Shown here piece after piece: positions 1-9,361 of a stretch of DNA of 54,348 nt; the first letter of the stretch is position 1, and every line of letters begins with the position of its first letter. The stretch lies in NCBI GenBank assembly GCA_947455995.1, contig CANGQA010000009.1:1-54348 (forward strand), read 5' to 3'. The notes under the pieces are model-generated. The model made no database searches and was not told the DNA's origin. It worked only from the letters and a program-made list of their open reading frames with translations. The stretch comes from Hyphomicrobiales bacterium. Its GTDB lineage: Bacteria > Pseudomonadota > Alphaproteobacteria > Rhizobiales > Beijerinckiaceae. Both the position numbers and the translations under genes were made by a program.

Positions 1-1
1 C

Positions 2-343
2 TGGAGTGGGTGCGGCGTGAAGCTGGTGCTGATCACTTTGGGTGCAGAAGGCGCTGTGTGCTTCACTCAGGGGCAGGTTGTGACAGCCAAGGGGGTTTGT
101 GTCGAGGTCATGGATACTGTAGGGGCAGGGGATGCGTTTCTCGCGGCTTTTCTGGGGTGGTTCGATGCGCGGGGCCGTTTGTCGCTGGTCAACATGCCTG
201 CATGGACCATTGAGGACGTCGCGCAGGCCATGGCCTATGCCGTGGCTGTCTCTGCCCGATTGTGCATGGTCAGAGGGGCCGAGGTCCAAATTCTAGCCCA
301 TCAGAATCCGTTGTTCATTCAAGACCCGCCTGCTTTTTGTTAG
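2..343 (+). CDS. PfkB-family carbohydrate kinase, C-terminal part (5' end outside window)
   Basis: The reading frame is open from the left edge, so only the last 113 or so residues are visible. They contain the PfkB signature [14 protein letters not shown], whose Gly-Ala-Gly-Asp carries the catalytic base and the anion hole for ATP-dependent sugar phosphorylation. The preceding strand [11 protein letters not shown] is also typical of ribokinase-like enzymes. The gene ends 23 bp before pgi on the same strand, so a sugar-entry role (fructokinase feeding glucose-6-phosphate isomerase) is a reasonable inference. The substrate cannot be decided from this fragment. Confidence 0.85.
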   Translation, partial: WSGCGVKLVLITLGAEGAVCFTQGQVVTAKGVCVEVMDTVGAGDAFLAAFLGWFDARGRLSLVNMPAWTIEDVAQAMAYAVAVSARLCMVRGAEVQILAHQNPLFIQDPPAFC

Positions 344-366
344 TCCCGTTTACAGGAAACGCGTTC

Positions 367-2007
367 ATGCCAGCTCATCAGATGAAGAAACATTGGGAGG
401 CTTTGGCCCATGCCCGCCAGAGCCATCATGCCATCAGAATTGAAAACCTGTTTGCAATCCATCCCGACAGGTTCACCCAATTCTCGGTCCGTTGCGATGA
501 TCTGCTGGTCGACTATTCCAAGACAACCATCACCGACAGCGTGCGCGATGAATTGCTGGCCTTGGCACACACCACGCGCGTTGAGGAGCAGCGCGACCAT
601 ATGTTTGCCGCCCAGCGCATCAATAATTCCGAAGATCGCGCGGTGCTGCATACTGCGTTGAGACAACCGGTATCAGCCTCGGTGGTGCTGGACGGTCATG
701 ATGTTGTTTCGGCTGTCCATGGCGAATTGCACAAGCTGTTTGCGTTTGTGGACGGGGTGCGGTCGGGTGCGATACTGGGTGCAACGGGAAAGGCCATCCG
801 CGACGTCGTCAATATCGGGATCGGTGGATCTGATCTGGGTCCTGTCATGGCAAGCCTTGCGCTGGCGCCATACCATGATGGCCCTCGCCTGCATTTTGTG
901 TCCAATATTGACAGCGCGCATCTGGCCGATACGCTCAAAATTCTCGATCCGGCGACGACATTGGTGATTGCTGCGTCCAAGACATTCACCACCATCGAAA
1001 CAATGACCAATGCCCTTTCGGCGAGGGCATGGCTGGTGGCCGCTTTGGGCGAACAGGCGGTGGCGGCTCATTTCGCGGCGGTGTCGACCGCACTGGTTAA
1101 AGTGGCCGACTTCGGGATCAGGCCGGATCGGACTTTCGGTTTTTGGGATTGGGTCGGTGGCCGCTATTCGCTCTGGTCGGCGATCGGCCTGCCGTTGATG
1201 CTGGCGATTGGCCGGGCACATTTTGAAGCCTTTCTGGCAGGTGGCCATGCGATGGACGAGCATTTCCGTACGGCCCCGATGGCGCAGAATGCACCTGTGA
1301 TGATGGCCTTGTCGGGTATCTGGCATCGGAATATCTGTCATTATCCAGCCCGCGCAGTCATTCCCTACGACCAGCGTCTGTCTCGGCTCCCCGCCTATTT
1401 GCAGCAGCTTGATATGGAGTCGAACGGCAAATCGGTGGATCGGCATGGCCATGCCTTGCAGCGTCCCTCAGGTCCGCTGGTGTGGGGAGAGCCGGGCACC
1501 AATGCTCAACACGCGTTTTTCCAATTGCTGCATCAGGGGACCGATGTCATTCCGGTGGAATTCATCATTGGCGCCCATTCTCACGAGCCTGGGATGCAGC
1601 AACATCAGGCGCTATTGCTCGCCAACGTGCTGGCCCAATCGCAGGCCCTGATGAAGGGTCGTACCGCTGATGAGGCCGAAGCACAAATGCTGTCCAAAGG
1701 CGTGGCTGTGGCAGAAGCAAAGCGCCTTGCGCCGTTCAAGGCCTTTGCGGGCAACCGGCCTTCGGTGACGATCGTCTATCGTAAGCTCGACCCCTTCACA
1801 TTCGGGCGGCTGATCGCGCTTTATGAACACCGCGTGTTTGTCGAAGCTGCCATTTGGGGCATTAACGCCTTTGACCAATGGGGCGTCGAACTCGGCAAGG
1901 AGCTGGCAACCGATTTGCTGCCCTTCGTCAATGGCGTGCGTGCCAGCGCGGAGCTTCCTGCTTCAAGCGGCGGGCTGTTCAATTATATCCAGTCATTGCG
2001 CAGTTGA
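367..2007 (+). CDS. pgi: Glucose-6-phosphate isomerase
   Basis: Cytoplasmic enzyme interconverting glucose 6-phosphate and fructose 6-phosphate. The 546-aa product matches the usual length (about 550). Visible family blocks are [15 protein letters not shown] (phosphate-binding), the [13 protein letters not shown] signature, the SNGKS stretch and the C-terminal GVELGKELA block. I chose the ATG at 367, preceded by AGGAAA, over an upstream in-frame start because the homologous region begins soon after it. It lies 23 bp downstream of the sugar kinase and probably shares its transcript. Its 3' end overlaps the convergent leuD by 15 bp. Confidence 0.97.
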   Translation: MPAHQMKKHWEALAHARQSHHAIRIENLFAIHPDRFTQFSVRCDDLLVDYSKTTITDSVRDELLALAHTTRVEEQRDHMFAAQRINNSEDRAVLHTALRQPVSASVVLDGHDVVSAVHGELHKLFAFVDGVRSGAILGATGKAIRDVVNIGIGGSDLGPVMASLALAPYHDGPRLHFVSNIDSAHLADTLKILDPATTLVIAASKTFTTIETMTNALSARAWLVAALGEQAVAAHFAAVSTALVKVADFGIRPDRTFGFWDWVGGRYSLWSAIGLPLMLAIGRAHFEAFLAGGHAMDEHFRTAPMAQNAPVMMALSGIWHRNICHYPARAVIPYDQRLSRLPAYLQQLDMESNGKSVDRHGHALQRPSGPLVWGEPGTNAQHAFFQLLHQGTDVIPVEFIIGAHSHEPGMQQHQALLLANVLAQSQALMKGRTADEAEAQMLSKGVAVAEAKRLAPFKAFAGNRPSVTIVYRKLDPFTFGRLIALYEHRVFVEAAIWGINAFDQWGVELGKELATDLLPFVNGVRASAELPASSGGLFNYIQSLRS

Positions 2008-2610
2008 GCGGTCCGGCCGCGCCCAAGGCCGGGCTCGTGCGTCGGATTGGTTGAAGCGGGCAATGTCGCTGGCGTAGGATACCGTCATATCGATGTCGTC
2101 CCACCCGTTCAGCAACTGGGTTTTCCACACCGGATCTATCGAAAAACCGATGCTATGATTGCCGATGCGGATGTGCTGATCAGCCAGGTCGATGCGGATA
2201 GGCTCGCCACGGGTTACGCTTTGGTGGGCCAGCAGGATTTTGATGTGTTCGGGGCTCACCAGTGCCGGCAGAATACCGTTTTTGACAGCGTTGGAAGCAA
2301 AAATATCGCCGAAGCTGGAAGCGATCACGCAGCGAAAACCAAAATCCGCCAACGCGTAGACTGCTGCCTCGCGTGATGAGCCGCACCCGAAATTGCGTCC
2401 GGCAATCATGATCTGGCAGTCTTTGAACCTGTCCTGATCCAGTGCACAAGCTGGATTGGTGGCGTCTTGCCGAAGATCATGCAAAAGAAATTGCCCGTAA
2501 CCGTCACTGCGCGGACGTTTCATGAAACGGGCAGGGATCAGCTGGTCGGTATCGACATTGTCAAGCGGTAGCGGGCAAGCACCGGCTTCAAGTACAATCA
2601 GCGGGGTCAT
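1993..2610 (-). CDS. leuD: 3-isopropylmalate dehydratase small subunit
   Basis: Small (swivel-domain) subunit of the LeuCD isomerase, which converts 2-isopropylmalate to 3-isopropylmalate in leucine synthesis. The 205-aa product has the [13 protein letters not shown] block near the N-terminus and the [15 protein letters not shown] block that contacts substrate. Its ATG overlaps the leuC stop codon (ATGA at 2607-2610), which indicates translational coupling. The open frame extends further upstream, but that part is only a shadow of leuC. The last codons overlap pgi tail-to-tail by 15 bp, so read-through from either side would be antisense to the other gene. Confidence 0.96.
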   Translation of the reverse strand: MTPLIVLEAGACPLPLDNVDTDQLIPARFMKRPRSDGYGQFLLHDLRQDATNPACALDQDRFKDCQIMIAGRNFGCGSSREAAVYALADFGFRCVIASSFGDIFASNAVKNGILPALVSPEHIKILLAHQSVTRGEPIRIDLADQHIRIGNHSIGFSIDPVWKTQLLNGWDDIDMTVSYASDIARFNQSDARARPWARPDRSTAQ

Positions 2611-4037
2611 TTGTTCGATCCTTGTACAAAACGGCGCACATCGGTGAGATGGCCGGTAATGGCTGCAGCAGCAACCATCGCGGGCGACATCAGGTGTGTC
2701 CGAGACCCAGGACCCTGCCGTCCCTTGAAATTGCGGTTGGTGGTGGAGGCGCAGCGTTCGCCTGCGGGGACCAGATCGCCATTCATGCCGACACACATCG
2801 AGCAGCCGGCATCCACCCATTCCAATCCGGCATCCGTAAAAATACGGTCAAGCCCTTCGGCTTCTGCCTGTTGTTTGACGGCGGTAGATCCGGGCGAAAC
2901 CAGCCCCGGCACTTTGGCACGCTGGCCTGACAGGATGGAGGCTGCGGCGCGTAAATCCTCGATCCGGCTGTTGGTGCACGAGCCGATGAAAACGCGGTCG
3001 ATTGTAATGCTGTCCAGCCTCTGGTTGGGGGCGAGCCCCATATAATCGAGCGCATCGCTGACCGCGCGGGCGCGAGCGGCATCACTTATAGTTGCCGGGT
3101 CGGGTGTATTGGCGGTGATCGGCAAAGCCTGTTCCGGCGTGGTACCCCATGTCAGGGTTGGCGCCAGAGTGCTGGCATCAATCGTGATCTCACGGTCAAA
3201 CACGGCCCGCGCGTCACTGCGCAGGCTTCGCCATGCATGCATTGCGGCCTCGAAAGCCGGCCCTTTCGGGGCAAAGGGCCTGTCGCGCAAAAAAGCAAAA
3301 GTGATGTCATCTGGAGCGATCAGTCCGAGCCGTGCGCCTGCTTCGATTGAGAGGTTGCACAGGGTCAATCTTCCTTCCATCGTTAAAGCACTAATGGTCG
3401 AGCCGGCATATTCGATTGCATGTCCCTGCGCGCCGTCCGCCCCTATTGCGGCAATCAGATGCAGGGCGATGTCCTTGGCACTGGTGCCATTGGGAAGGGT
3501 TCCCTCCACAGTCACACGCATGGCTTTGGGGCGCTTTTGCCAAATGGTTTGCGTCATCATCACATGGGCCACTTCGGAAGCTCCGATACCGAACGCATAG
3601 GCTCCGAACGCGCCGTGGGTTGAGGTATGGCTGTCGCCGCATACCATGATATTGCCCGGCAAGGTGAGACCCTGCTCCGGAATGGCCACATGGACGATAC
3701 CCTGTCTCGGGTCGTCCAGCCCGAACAGGGTGACATCATGACTGGCGCAATTATCGGCGAGTTGATCGACCATCCGCTTGATTTCGGGTGCGAGGGCATC
3801 CCTGTTGCGGGTCGGCACATAATGATCGGCAATGCCGAAGGTCAGATCGGGACGGTGCAAGCGAGCCTGCCGTTTTGCGAGCTGGTCAAAGGCATGGAAC
3901 GACCCTTCATGCAGCAAATGCCGATCGACCCATAGAAGCGATTGGCCATCCTCGCGGTCGACAATCACATGGGCATCCCAGATTTTGTCGATCAGGGTTT
4001 TGGGGCGTGAGGATAATGATCCGGCTTGCTCAATCAT
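2607..4037 (-). CDS. leuC: 3-isopropylmalate dehydratase large subunit
   Basis: Large aconitase-like subunit of the leucine-pathway isomerase, carrying a [4Fe-4S] cluster. The 476-aa length is normal. Near the start is TLIDKIWDAHVIVD, equivalent to the N-terminus of known LeuC proteins. Cluster ligands are visible in FIGSCTNSRIEDLRAA and in the CSMCVGMN block. CGDSHTSTHGAFGAYAFGIG is the usual substrate and cluster loop. It is followed directly by leuD with a 4-bp overlap. Upstream, about 170 bp separate it from the divergent lyase operon. leuA and leuB are not in the window. Confidence 0.97.
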   Translation of the reverse strand: MIEQAGSLSSRPKTLIDKIWDAHVIVDREDGQSLLWVDRHLLHEGSFHAFDQLAKRQARLHRPDLTFGIADHYVPTRNRDALAPEIKRMVDQLADNCASHDVTLFGLDDPRQGIVHVAIPEQGLTLPGNIMVCGDSHTSTHGAFGAYAFGIGASEVAHVMMTQTIWQKRPKAMRVTVEGTLPNGTSAKDIALHLIAAIGADGAQGHAIEYAGSTISALTMEGRLTLCNLSIEAGARLGLIAPDDITFAFLRDRPFAPKGPAFEAAMHAWRSLRSDARAVFDREITIDASTLAPTLTWGTTPEQALPITANTPDPATISDAARARAVSDALDYMGLAPNQRLDSITIDRVFIGSCTNSRIEDLRAAASILSGQRAKVPGLVSPGSTAVKQQAEAEGLDRIFTDAGLEWVDAGCSMCVGMNGDLVPAGERCASTTNRNFKGRQGPGSRTHLMSPAMVAAAAITGHLTDVRRFVQGSNK

Positions 4038-4208
4038 AGGGCATCCAATCGGCGGGATTTTGCAAATATGGGGTTAACGAGTGGATAAGTCGGTTGGGAA
4101 GTCGGGTATAAGATGTTTGAGAAGATTTGCGCCGAACCGTCAAGATGTTAAAGCAAGACGTGTGGTCAATAAGACTTGAAGTTTCAGATCAGTTAGGAAG
4201 TGCCAGTG

Positions 4209-5075
4209 ATGAGCCTGCGTCAGCGCCTTCAGCAGAAGCCGATCGTTATCGCCCCCGGAGTCACCGATGCCTTGACTGCGGCCATTGCCTCTGCAGCGGG
4301 TTTTGAAGCCCTCTATCTAACCGGAGCTGGCATTGCCTATACCAAGCTCGGACGTCCCGATATCGGCCTTGTCTCGGTTTCTGAAGTGGCCGATACGCTG
4401 TCGCTCATTCGCGAGCGTGTGCCGACCCCGGTGATTGTTGATGCCGATACCGGTTTTGGCAATGCGCTGAATGTGGAACGTACCGTGAGGCTGTTCGAGC
4501 GGGCGGGTGCCAATGCCTTGCAGCTTGAGGATCAGACTTTCCCCAAACGCTGCGGCCATTTGGCCGATAAAAGCCTGATCGGCACCACCGAGATGGTCGG
4601 CAAAATCAGGGCGGCGGTCGACAGCCGCCATTCGGCCGAGACCCTGATCATTGCCCGCACCGATGCTGTGGCGGTCGAAGGGTTTGATGCCGCCATCGAA
4701 CGCGCTTTGCGCTATCGGGATGCGGGCGCGGATGTGCTGTTTGTCGAGGCGCCCAAAAGCGAGGCTGATCTGGCGCGGTTGAGCAAAGCGTTAGGCGGCA
4801 CGCTGCCTTTGCTGGCCAATATGGTGGAAGGCGGGCAGACACCGATCCTGCCGGCAAACAAGCTGGAAGCCATGGGCTTTGCGCTGGTGATTTTTCCCGG
4901 AGCGATTGTGCGGGCTTTGGCGCGGACGGCACAGGATTTCTATCAAACCCTGCATCGCGATGGGACAACAGATGCGATGCGTGATCGGATGTTCGATTTT
5001 GACGGTCTCAACGAGATGCTTGAAACCAGGTCCATCCTGGCGCGCGGCAAAAAATATGAAACAGGTGGTGTATGA
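4209..5075 (+). CDS. Isocitrate lyase / PEP mutase superfamily protein
   Basis: TIM-barrel carbon-carbon lyase of the ICL/PEPM superfamily, 288 aa. It shows VDADTGFGNALNVERTV (metal-binding Asp residues) and LEDQTFPKRCGHL, whose KRCGH contains the catalytic Cys of true lyases rather than phosphonomutases. Candidates are methylisocitrate lyase, 2,3-dimethylmalate lyase or a related oxo-acid lyase; the sequence does not decide. I chose the ATG at 4209, 8 bp after AGGAAG, over a GTG at 4200. It is the first gene of a four-gene operon and overlaps hyuB by ATGA at 5072-5075. Neighbouring hydantoinase and amidohydrolase genes suggest catabolism of a cyclic amide or imide whose acid product this lyase cleaves. 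That is inference. Confidence 0.85.
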   Translation: MSLRQRLQQKPIVIAPGVTDALTAAIASAAGFEALYLTGAGIAYTKLGRPDIGLVSVSEVADTLSLIRERVPTPVIVDADTGFGNALNVERTVRLFERAGANALQLEDQTFPKRCGHLADKSLIGTTEMVGKIRAAVDSRHSAETLIIARTDAVAVEGFDAAIERALRYRDAGADVLFVEAPKSEADLARLSKALGGTLPLLANMVEGGQTPILPANKLEAMGFALVIFPGAIVRALARTAQDFYQTLHRDGTTDAMRDRMFDFDGLNEMLETRSILARGKKYETGGV

Positions 5076-6370
5076 GTGGTGCGGGCAAGACAGTGCTTGA
5101 TCCTGTAACGCTTGCCGTTCTCAAAGGGCGGCTTGAGCAAATTGCCGACGAGATGGATGCGACGTTATACCGGTCTGCTTTCAATCCGATCATCGCCGAA
5201 GCGCGTGATGCCTGTCACGGACTTTACCATGCCGAAACAGGGGCGACCCTGGTGCAGGGCACCACGGGCCTGCCGATTTTTGTCGGTGCCATGGCGTTTG
5301 CTGTCAAGGCCGTGATCGACAAGGTGGCGCGGGACGGGGGTTTGCAGGAAGGCGATACCTTCTTGTTTAACGATCCCTATGAAGGCGGCACGCATCTGAA
5401 TGATTTCCGGCTGGTGCGCCCGATCTTCCGGCAGGGGCGGCTATTTTGCTGGCTGGCCTCGGTCGGGCATTGGCTCGATATCGGTGGCAATGTGCCCGGC
5501 GGCTTCAATGCACGCGCGACCGAAAGCTTTCAGGAAGGGGTGCGTTTTCCTCCCGTCAAGCTGATCAGCGCGGGTCGGATGAATGAGGATATTCTGGCTA
5601 TTCTTGCGGCAAATAGCCGCGTGCCACAATCCAATTTCGGGGATCTCAATGGCCAGTTGAATGCGCTGGATCTCGGCGAAAAACGGCTGCGTGGCCTGCT
5701 TGATGATTACAGCGATGAAACAGTTACCGCCGCTCTCGATGTGCTGACCAAACGTGCCGAGGCGATGATGCGCCAGACCATCAAAGCCCTGCCTGACGGA
5801 AGCTACCAATTCGAGGACTATCTCGATAATGACGGTGTCACCAATGACAAGCTGACCATCGCTTTGACCTTGACGATCAAGGGTGACGAGATGGTGCTTG
5901 ATTTCTCTGCCTCCTCGAAGCCTTGCGCGGGCCCGCTCAATATTGCCTATTCAACGGCTGTTGCGTGTTGCTATGTCGCGCTCAAACATGTGTTTACGGA
6001 TGTTCCCGCAAATGCGGGCTGTTTGGCACCGATCCGGTTTGTTATTCCCGATACCACCCTGCTCGCTGTGTCCGCACCCAAGCCCGTTGGGGGCTATACC
6101 GAAACCATTTTGCGGGTGATCGGCACGGTGTTTGGCGCTCTGGCTCAAGCGATGCCGGATCAGGCCATGGCCGCACCTTTCGGGACGATAAATGCACTGT
6201 CTCTGGCCGGACACCGCGCCAATGGTCAGCGTTATGTGATGTTCTCGTTCTTCGGCGGCGGCTTGGGCGGCAACCCGGAAACAGACGGTCTGAGCCATGG
6301 CAACAATCCGATTTCGATGGCCACCATTCCTCCTGCTGAAATTCTCGAAGCCTCCTATCCGGTGATGTGA
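5072..6370 (+). CDS. hyuB: Hydantoinase B/oxoprolinase family protein, C-terminally truncated
   Basis: Subunit B of the ATP-dependent hydantoinase / oxoprolinase / acetone carboxylase-type family. Recognisable blocks are DPVTLAVLKGRLEQIADEM at the start, DTFLFNDPYEGGTHLNDF, and SVGHWLDIGG. The start overlaps the upstream lyase stop (ATGA). The product is only 432 aa, against roughly 520-580 in the family. It stops right after EILEASYPVM, where full-length relatives continue with the Gly-rich C-terminal domain. The very next bases, in another frame, encode the C-terminal end of HyuA, so the gene has been cut by a deletion. Activity is doubtful. Confidence 0.85.
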   Translation: MSGAGKTVLDPVTLAVLKGRLEQIADEMDATLYRSAFNPIIAEARDACHGLYHAETGATLVQGTTGLPIFVGAMAFAVKAVIDKVARDGGLQEGDTFLFNDPYEGGTHLNDFRLVRPIFRQGRLFCWLASVGHWLDIGGNVPGGFNARATESFQEGVRFPPVKLISAGRMNEDILAILAANSRVPQSNFGDLNGQLNALDLGEKRLRGLLDDYSDETVTAALDVLTKRAEAMMRQTIKALPDGSYQFEDYLDNDGVTNDKLTIALTLTIKGDEMVLDFSASSKPCAGPLNIAYSTAVACCYVALKHVFTDVPANAGCLAPIRFVIPDTTLLAVSAPKPVGGYTETILRVIGTVFGALAQAMPDQAMAAPFGTINALSLAGHRANGQRYVMFSFFGGGLGGNPETDGLSHGNNPISMATIPPAEILEASYPVM

Positions 6371-6866
6371 GCAAGCAGGCATCGAGGTTGAAACCATCGA
6401 CGTGCTTTACGAGCTGGATATGCACTATGTCGGCCAGACCCATACCATCTCGGTGCCGCTTCCGGTTACCTTGCAAGGTGAGAGCACCGGTGTGACAGCC
6501 GCGCTGGTGCGCGATGCATTCGAGCAAGCCTATCAGACGTCGTTCAGCCGTTTGTTGCCCGGTCTTGCCATCCGCATTGTAACCTTGCGAACCGCCGCAA
6601 TCGGACGGCGTCCCGAGTTCGATCTTGCTTCTCTGGCTCCTGGTGATGGGGCTTCTTTGGACAGTGCCAAACGGGAACCGCGTCAGGTATGGTTTGACGG
6701 GGCCTGGCATGAAACGAGTGTCTGGTCTCGGCTTGATTTACCGGTCGGTGCGGTGATCAAGGGCCCCGCGATTTTGGAACAGGCAGATGCCACCACGGTT
6801 GTTGATCCGCATCTGTCTGCGCGGGTGGATTTGTTTGGCAATGTGGTGATCGAGAGGACAGCATGA
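6366..6866 (+). pseudogene. hyuA: Hydantoinase A/oxoprolinase, C-terminal remnant only
   Basis: About 166 codons from the far C-terminus of a HyuA-type subunit, normally about 690 aa. The frame opens just after a stop at 6363, runs through EQAGIEVETIDVLYELDMHY and VGQTHTISV, and continues to the family C-terminal pattern VTLRTAAIGRRPEF, GPAILEQADATTVVDPH. The ATP-binding and catalytic N-terminal domains are missing. A possible internal GTG start lies at 6402, but no convincing ribosome-binding site precedes it. The stop overlaps the start of the next gene (ATGA at 6863), so the original operon spacing survives at this end. Together with the truncated hyuB this marks an internal deletion of roughly 2 kb, estimated from usual family lengths. 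Confidence 0.85.
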
Positions 6867-7478
6867 GCCATCAAAGTCTCGATTGTTCCCGCACGGGTCT
6901 GCTGATTGTCGATCTTCAGAATGACTTTCTCGATTCCAAAGGGGCGTATGGGCGGGCCGGTCAATCGGCGCCAGCCATTGCGGCCTTGCCGCAAAAAAAT
7001 CCTGCCATTGGCTCAGGCTTTGCGGGCCAAAGGCGGGTGGGTTATTTCGACGCAATTTACCTTGGTGCCCGCGAATGGCGGGGAGCCCATCATCTCGCCG
7101 CATTTGAAACAATTACGCCCATTTCTTGCAAAGGGAGATTTCTGCCCCGGTGCATGGGGCCATCAACTGGTCGACGTGTTACAGCCGGCAGATCTGACGG
7201 TCGAGAAGGTCGCCTATTCGGCCTTCTACATGACACGGATGGAATGGGTGTTGCGTAAGGCTGGTATCGAGACCTTGCTGGTTTGCGGCATTGTGACCAA
7301 TGGCGGCGTGGCCTCGACGGTTCGCGATGCGCATGTCCGCGATTTTGATGTGCGTGTGCTTGATGATGGTTGCGCGGCCTTTTCCCCCGACACCCATCGT
7401 ACTGCTATTGACGCGTTGCGTCCTGTCGCGCCCATCCTCAGCATCGACGAGGCTTTTCAGGCTGTTGCAAAGGCCTGA
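6863..7478 (+). pseudogene. Isochorismatase-family hydrolase, frameshifted at an A7 run
   Basis: Last gene of the lyase-hydantoinase operon. The first frame encodes TGLLIVDLQNDFLDSKGAYG, the N-terminal catalytic Asp block. The rest (ILPLAQALRAKGGWVISTQ, KVAYSAFYMT with the catalytic Lys, GIVTNGGVASTVRDA) is in the next frame, ending at 7478. The switch falls in seven A residues at 6993-6999; removing one A restores a 205-aa protein of normal family length. The usual nucleophilic Cys (as in TNVCVESTARDA) is Gly here, as in true isochorismatases and some uncharacterised relatives. In this context an N-carbamoyl-amide or imide hydrolase was likely. A homopolymer sequencing error is possible. Confidence 0.8.
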
Positions 7479-7481
7479 CGT

Positions 7482-8858
7482 TCAGAGCGCGGCAGCCAGA
7501 TGCAGCATCAGGCCGGCAATGCTGCTGAGGGCCAAGGTCCGCACTATGCCGAGCTTGAGTCCGAAAAGGCTTAATGCCGCCAGCACGGCAATCAGCAACG
7601 CGGGCGGATTGATGCTTGCAAGCACGGGCCACTCAAAAGAAACAACACCCCATTGCCACAAGGCCATTTCGCCAAACAGCACGCGCAAACCGAACCAAAG
7701 GGCCAGATTGGCAATCACCCCGACAACCGCACAGGTAATAGCGGCAAGAGCGCCGGTCAGTCGCGGATTGTTCTGGGCTTTTTCGATCATCGGCGCGCCC
7801 AAGAAGACGAAGGCAAAGCAGGGGGTAAAGGTCACCCACAATGTCAGTAGTGCGCCGAGTACCCCGCCCCATAGACCGTGAAAGATTGTTTCAGCCCGGA
7901 AACCGGCCAGAAAGCCAACGAATTGCAGCACAAGAATGAGCGGGCCGGGGGTGGTTTCCGCCAATCCCAGTCCTGCCAGCATTTCACTGGGCGACAGCCA
8001 GTGATAGAGATTGACGGCCTCTTGTGCGACATAGGCCAGTACCGCATAGGCGCCGCCAAAGGTGACCACTGCCATTTTCGAGAAAAACCAGCTGATATCG
8101 GCAAATACCCCATCTTGCGGCAGAAGGACGATCAAAGGCGCTGCCCATAATGCCAAAGCAACCAGTCCTGCCCGATAGGCGCTGCGGGCCAGATGGCTGG
8201 CATGGTCTGGATTACGCCGCATTAGGCGGTCGAGGAGTGCTTCCTCGTCGTTACCGGCTTGTCCATGACTGGCGGCTTTGAACGCATAGGGTGCAACAAG
8301 CCCCCAGCATCCCGCCATGAAGACAACAAAGGGAAAGGGCAGGCCGAACACAAACAGGGACAGAAAGGCCAAACCGGCCAGCAGATAGGCATTGGCTCCT
8401 TTTAGGGCGCGTTTGCCTACCCTGAGCAGGGCTTCCACCACCATCACCAGCACAGCGCATTTCAACCCGAAAAACACTGCGGAAATCAGCGGTACAGCGC
8501 CATAAATGGCATAAATGGCCGAGAGGACCATCATCACGATCGCGCCGGGAATGATGAACAAGCCGCCTGCGACCACACCGCCTTTGGCCCCGTGCATCAA
8601 CCAGCCCAGATAGGTCGCCAGCTGTTGCGCCTCGGGGCCGGGCAGCAGCGAGCAGAAATTGAGCGCATGCAAAAAACGCCTGTTGCTGATCCAGTGGCGT
8701 TGATCGACCACTTCATGATGCAGCATAGCAATTTGACCTGCAGGCCCGCCAAAGGAAAGGCACCCGATTTTCAACCAGAGCCAAGCGGCTTGACCAAAGG
8801 TCGGCAATGCGGGAACTGCTTGATCCAGATCGTTCGGGCTGTCTTGCAGCTGTGCCAT
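7482..8858 (-). CDS. chrA: Chromate transporter (long-chain ChrA type)
   Basis: Inner-membrane protein of the CHR family, which exports chromate by proton symport in characterised members. The 458-aa product has two CHR halves. The first holds LKIGCLSFGGPAGQIAMLHH and the FCSLLPGPEAQQLATYLGW block. The second holds FSKMAVVTFGGAYAVLAYV and LAETTPGPLILVLQFVGF. Many hydrophobic segments are present. The open frame extends upstream to 9101, but I chose the ATG at 8858 (MAQLQDSPNDLD), which has AGGA upstream and gives family length. It converges with the frameshifted hydrolase, leaving a 3-bp gap. Chromate specificity is inherited from the family name. Confidence 0.92.
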   Translation of the reverse strand: MAQLQDSPNDLDQAVPALPTFGQAAWLWLKIGCLSFGGPAGQIAMLHHEVVDQRHWISNRRFLHALNFCSLLPGPEAQQLATYLGWLMHGAKGGVVAGGLFIIPGAIVMMVLSAIYAIYGAVPLISAVFFGLKCAVLVMVVEALLRVGKRALKGANAYLLAGLAFLSLFVFGLPFPFVVFMAGCWGLVAPYAFKAASHGQAGNDEEALLDRLMRRNPDHASHLARSAYRAGLVALALWAAPLIVLLPQDGVFADISWFFSKMAVVTFGGAYAVLAYVAQEAVNLYHWLSPSEMLAGLGLAETTPGPLILVLQFVGFLAGFRAETIFHGLWGGVLGALLTLWVTFTPCFAFVFLGAPMIEKAQNNPRLTGALAAITCAVVGVIANLALWFGLRVLFGEMALWQWGVVSFEWPVLASINPPALLIAVLAALSLFGLKLGIVRTLALSSIAGLMLHLAAAL

Positions 8859-8895
8859 GGCTCTGGATCCTGTTTCAGCCGGTGTAGGAGCGCGA

Positions 8896-9333
8896 CTATT
8901 TCTTTTGGATCGGTGTGCGTTCGGGTTCACCCAGCTGGACGGTCCAACTTTTTTGTTCACCACTATCAATTTCGAAAAAGCGGGTGCGGTCAAAGCCGCG
9001 CGCCAGGCATTCTTCGGTGCCGCGAATTTGGAATTCCTTATCGCGGGTGCACATGGGTGTGCGGCCCGTCCATTCGCCACCCCGATCATAATCCTGGGCA
9101 TAGATGTAGTAATAACGCGCGATCAGTTCATCTTTGATCAGGATTTCGCAACTGTTGGCCTTGAGCAGATACCAGCCCTCGCTCACCCAGCCCTGATTGT
9201 CTCGATAGCCGAGCGCCACACCCACACGGCTTGGCGTGTTGTTGCAGACGCGCAAATCCGCTGCGGCGGGGTCAGCCCAAACGCCGCCCAGCATCAAGCC
9301 GCATAGGATCGGGATCAAACGGAACGCTCTCAT
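8896..9333 (-). CDS. DUF1036 domain protein, secreted
   Basis: 145-aa protein with a typical signal peptide (MRAFRLIPILCGLMLGGVWA, then DPAAADLRVCNNT). The mature part contains RVCNNTPSRVGVALGYRD, EGWYLLKANSCEILI and YYIYAQDYDRGGEW, the pattern of the DUF1036 family, with several Cys that may form disulfides. Function is unknown. It lies 37 bp upstream of chrA on the same strand and may be co-transcribed. The ATG at 9333 was preferred to one at 9369 because it directly begins the signal peptide. Confidence 0.85.
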   Translation of the reverse strand: MRAFRLIPILCGLMLGGVWADPAAADLRVCNNTPSRVGVALGYRDNQGWVSEGWYLLKANSCEILIKDELIARYYYIYAQDYDRGGEWTGRTPMCTRDKEFQIRGTEECLARGFDRTRFFEIDSGEQKSWTVQLGEPERTPIQKK

Positions 9334-9361
9334 GGGGCTAAGTCTAGACCATCTCGCTGCA

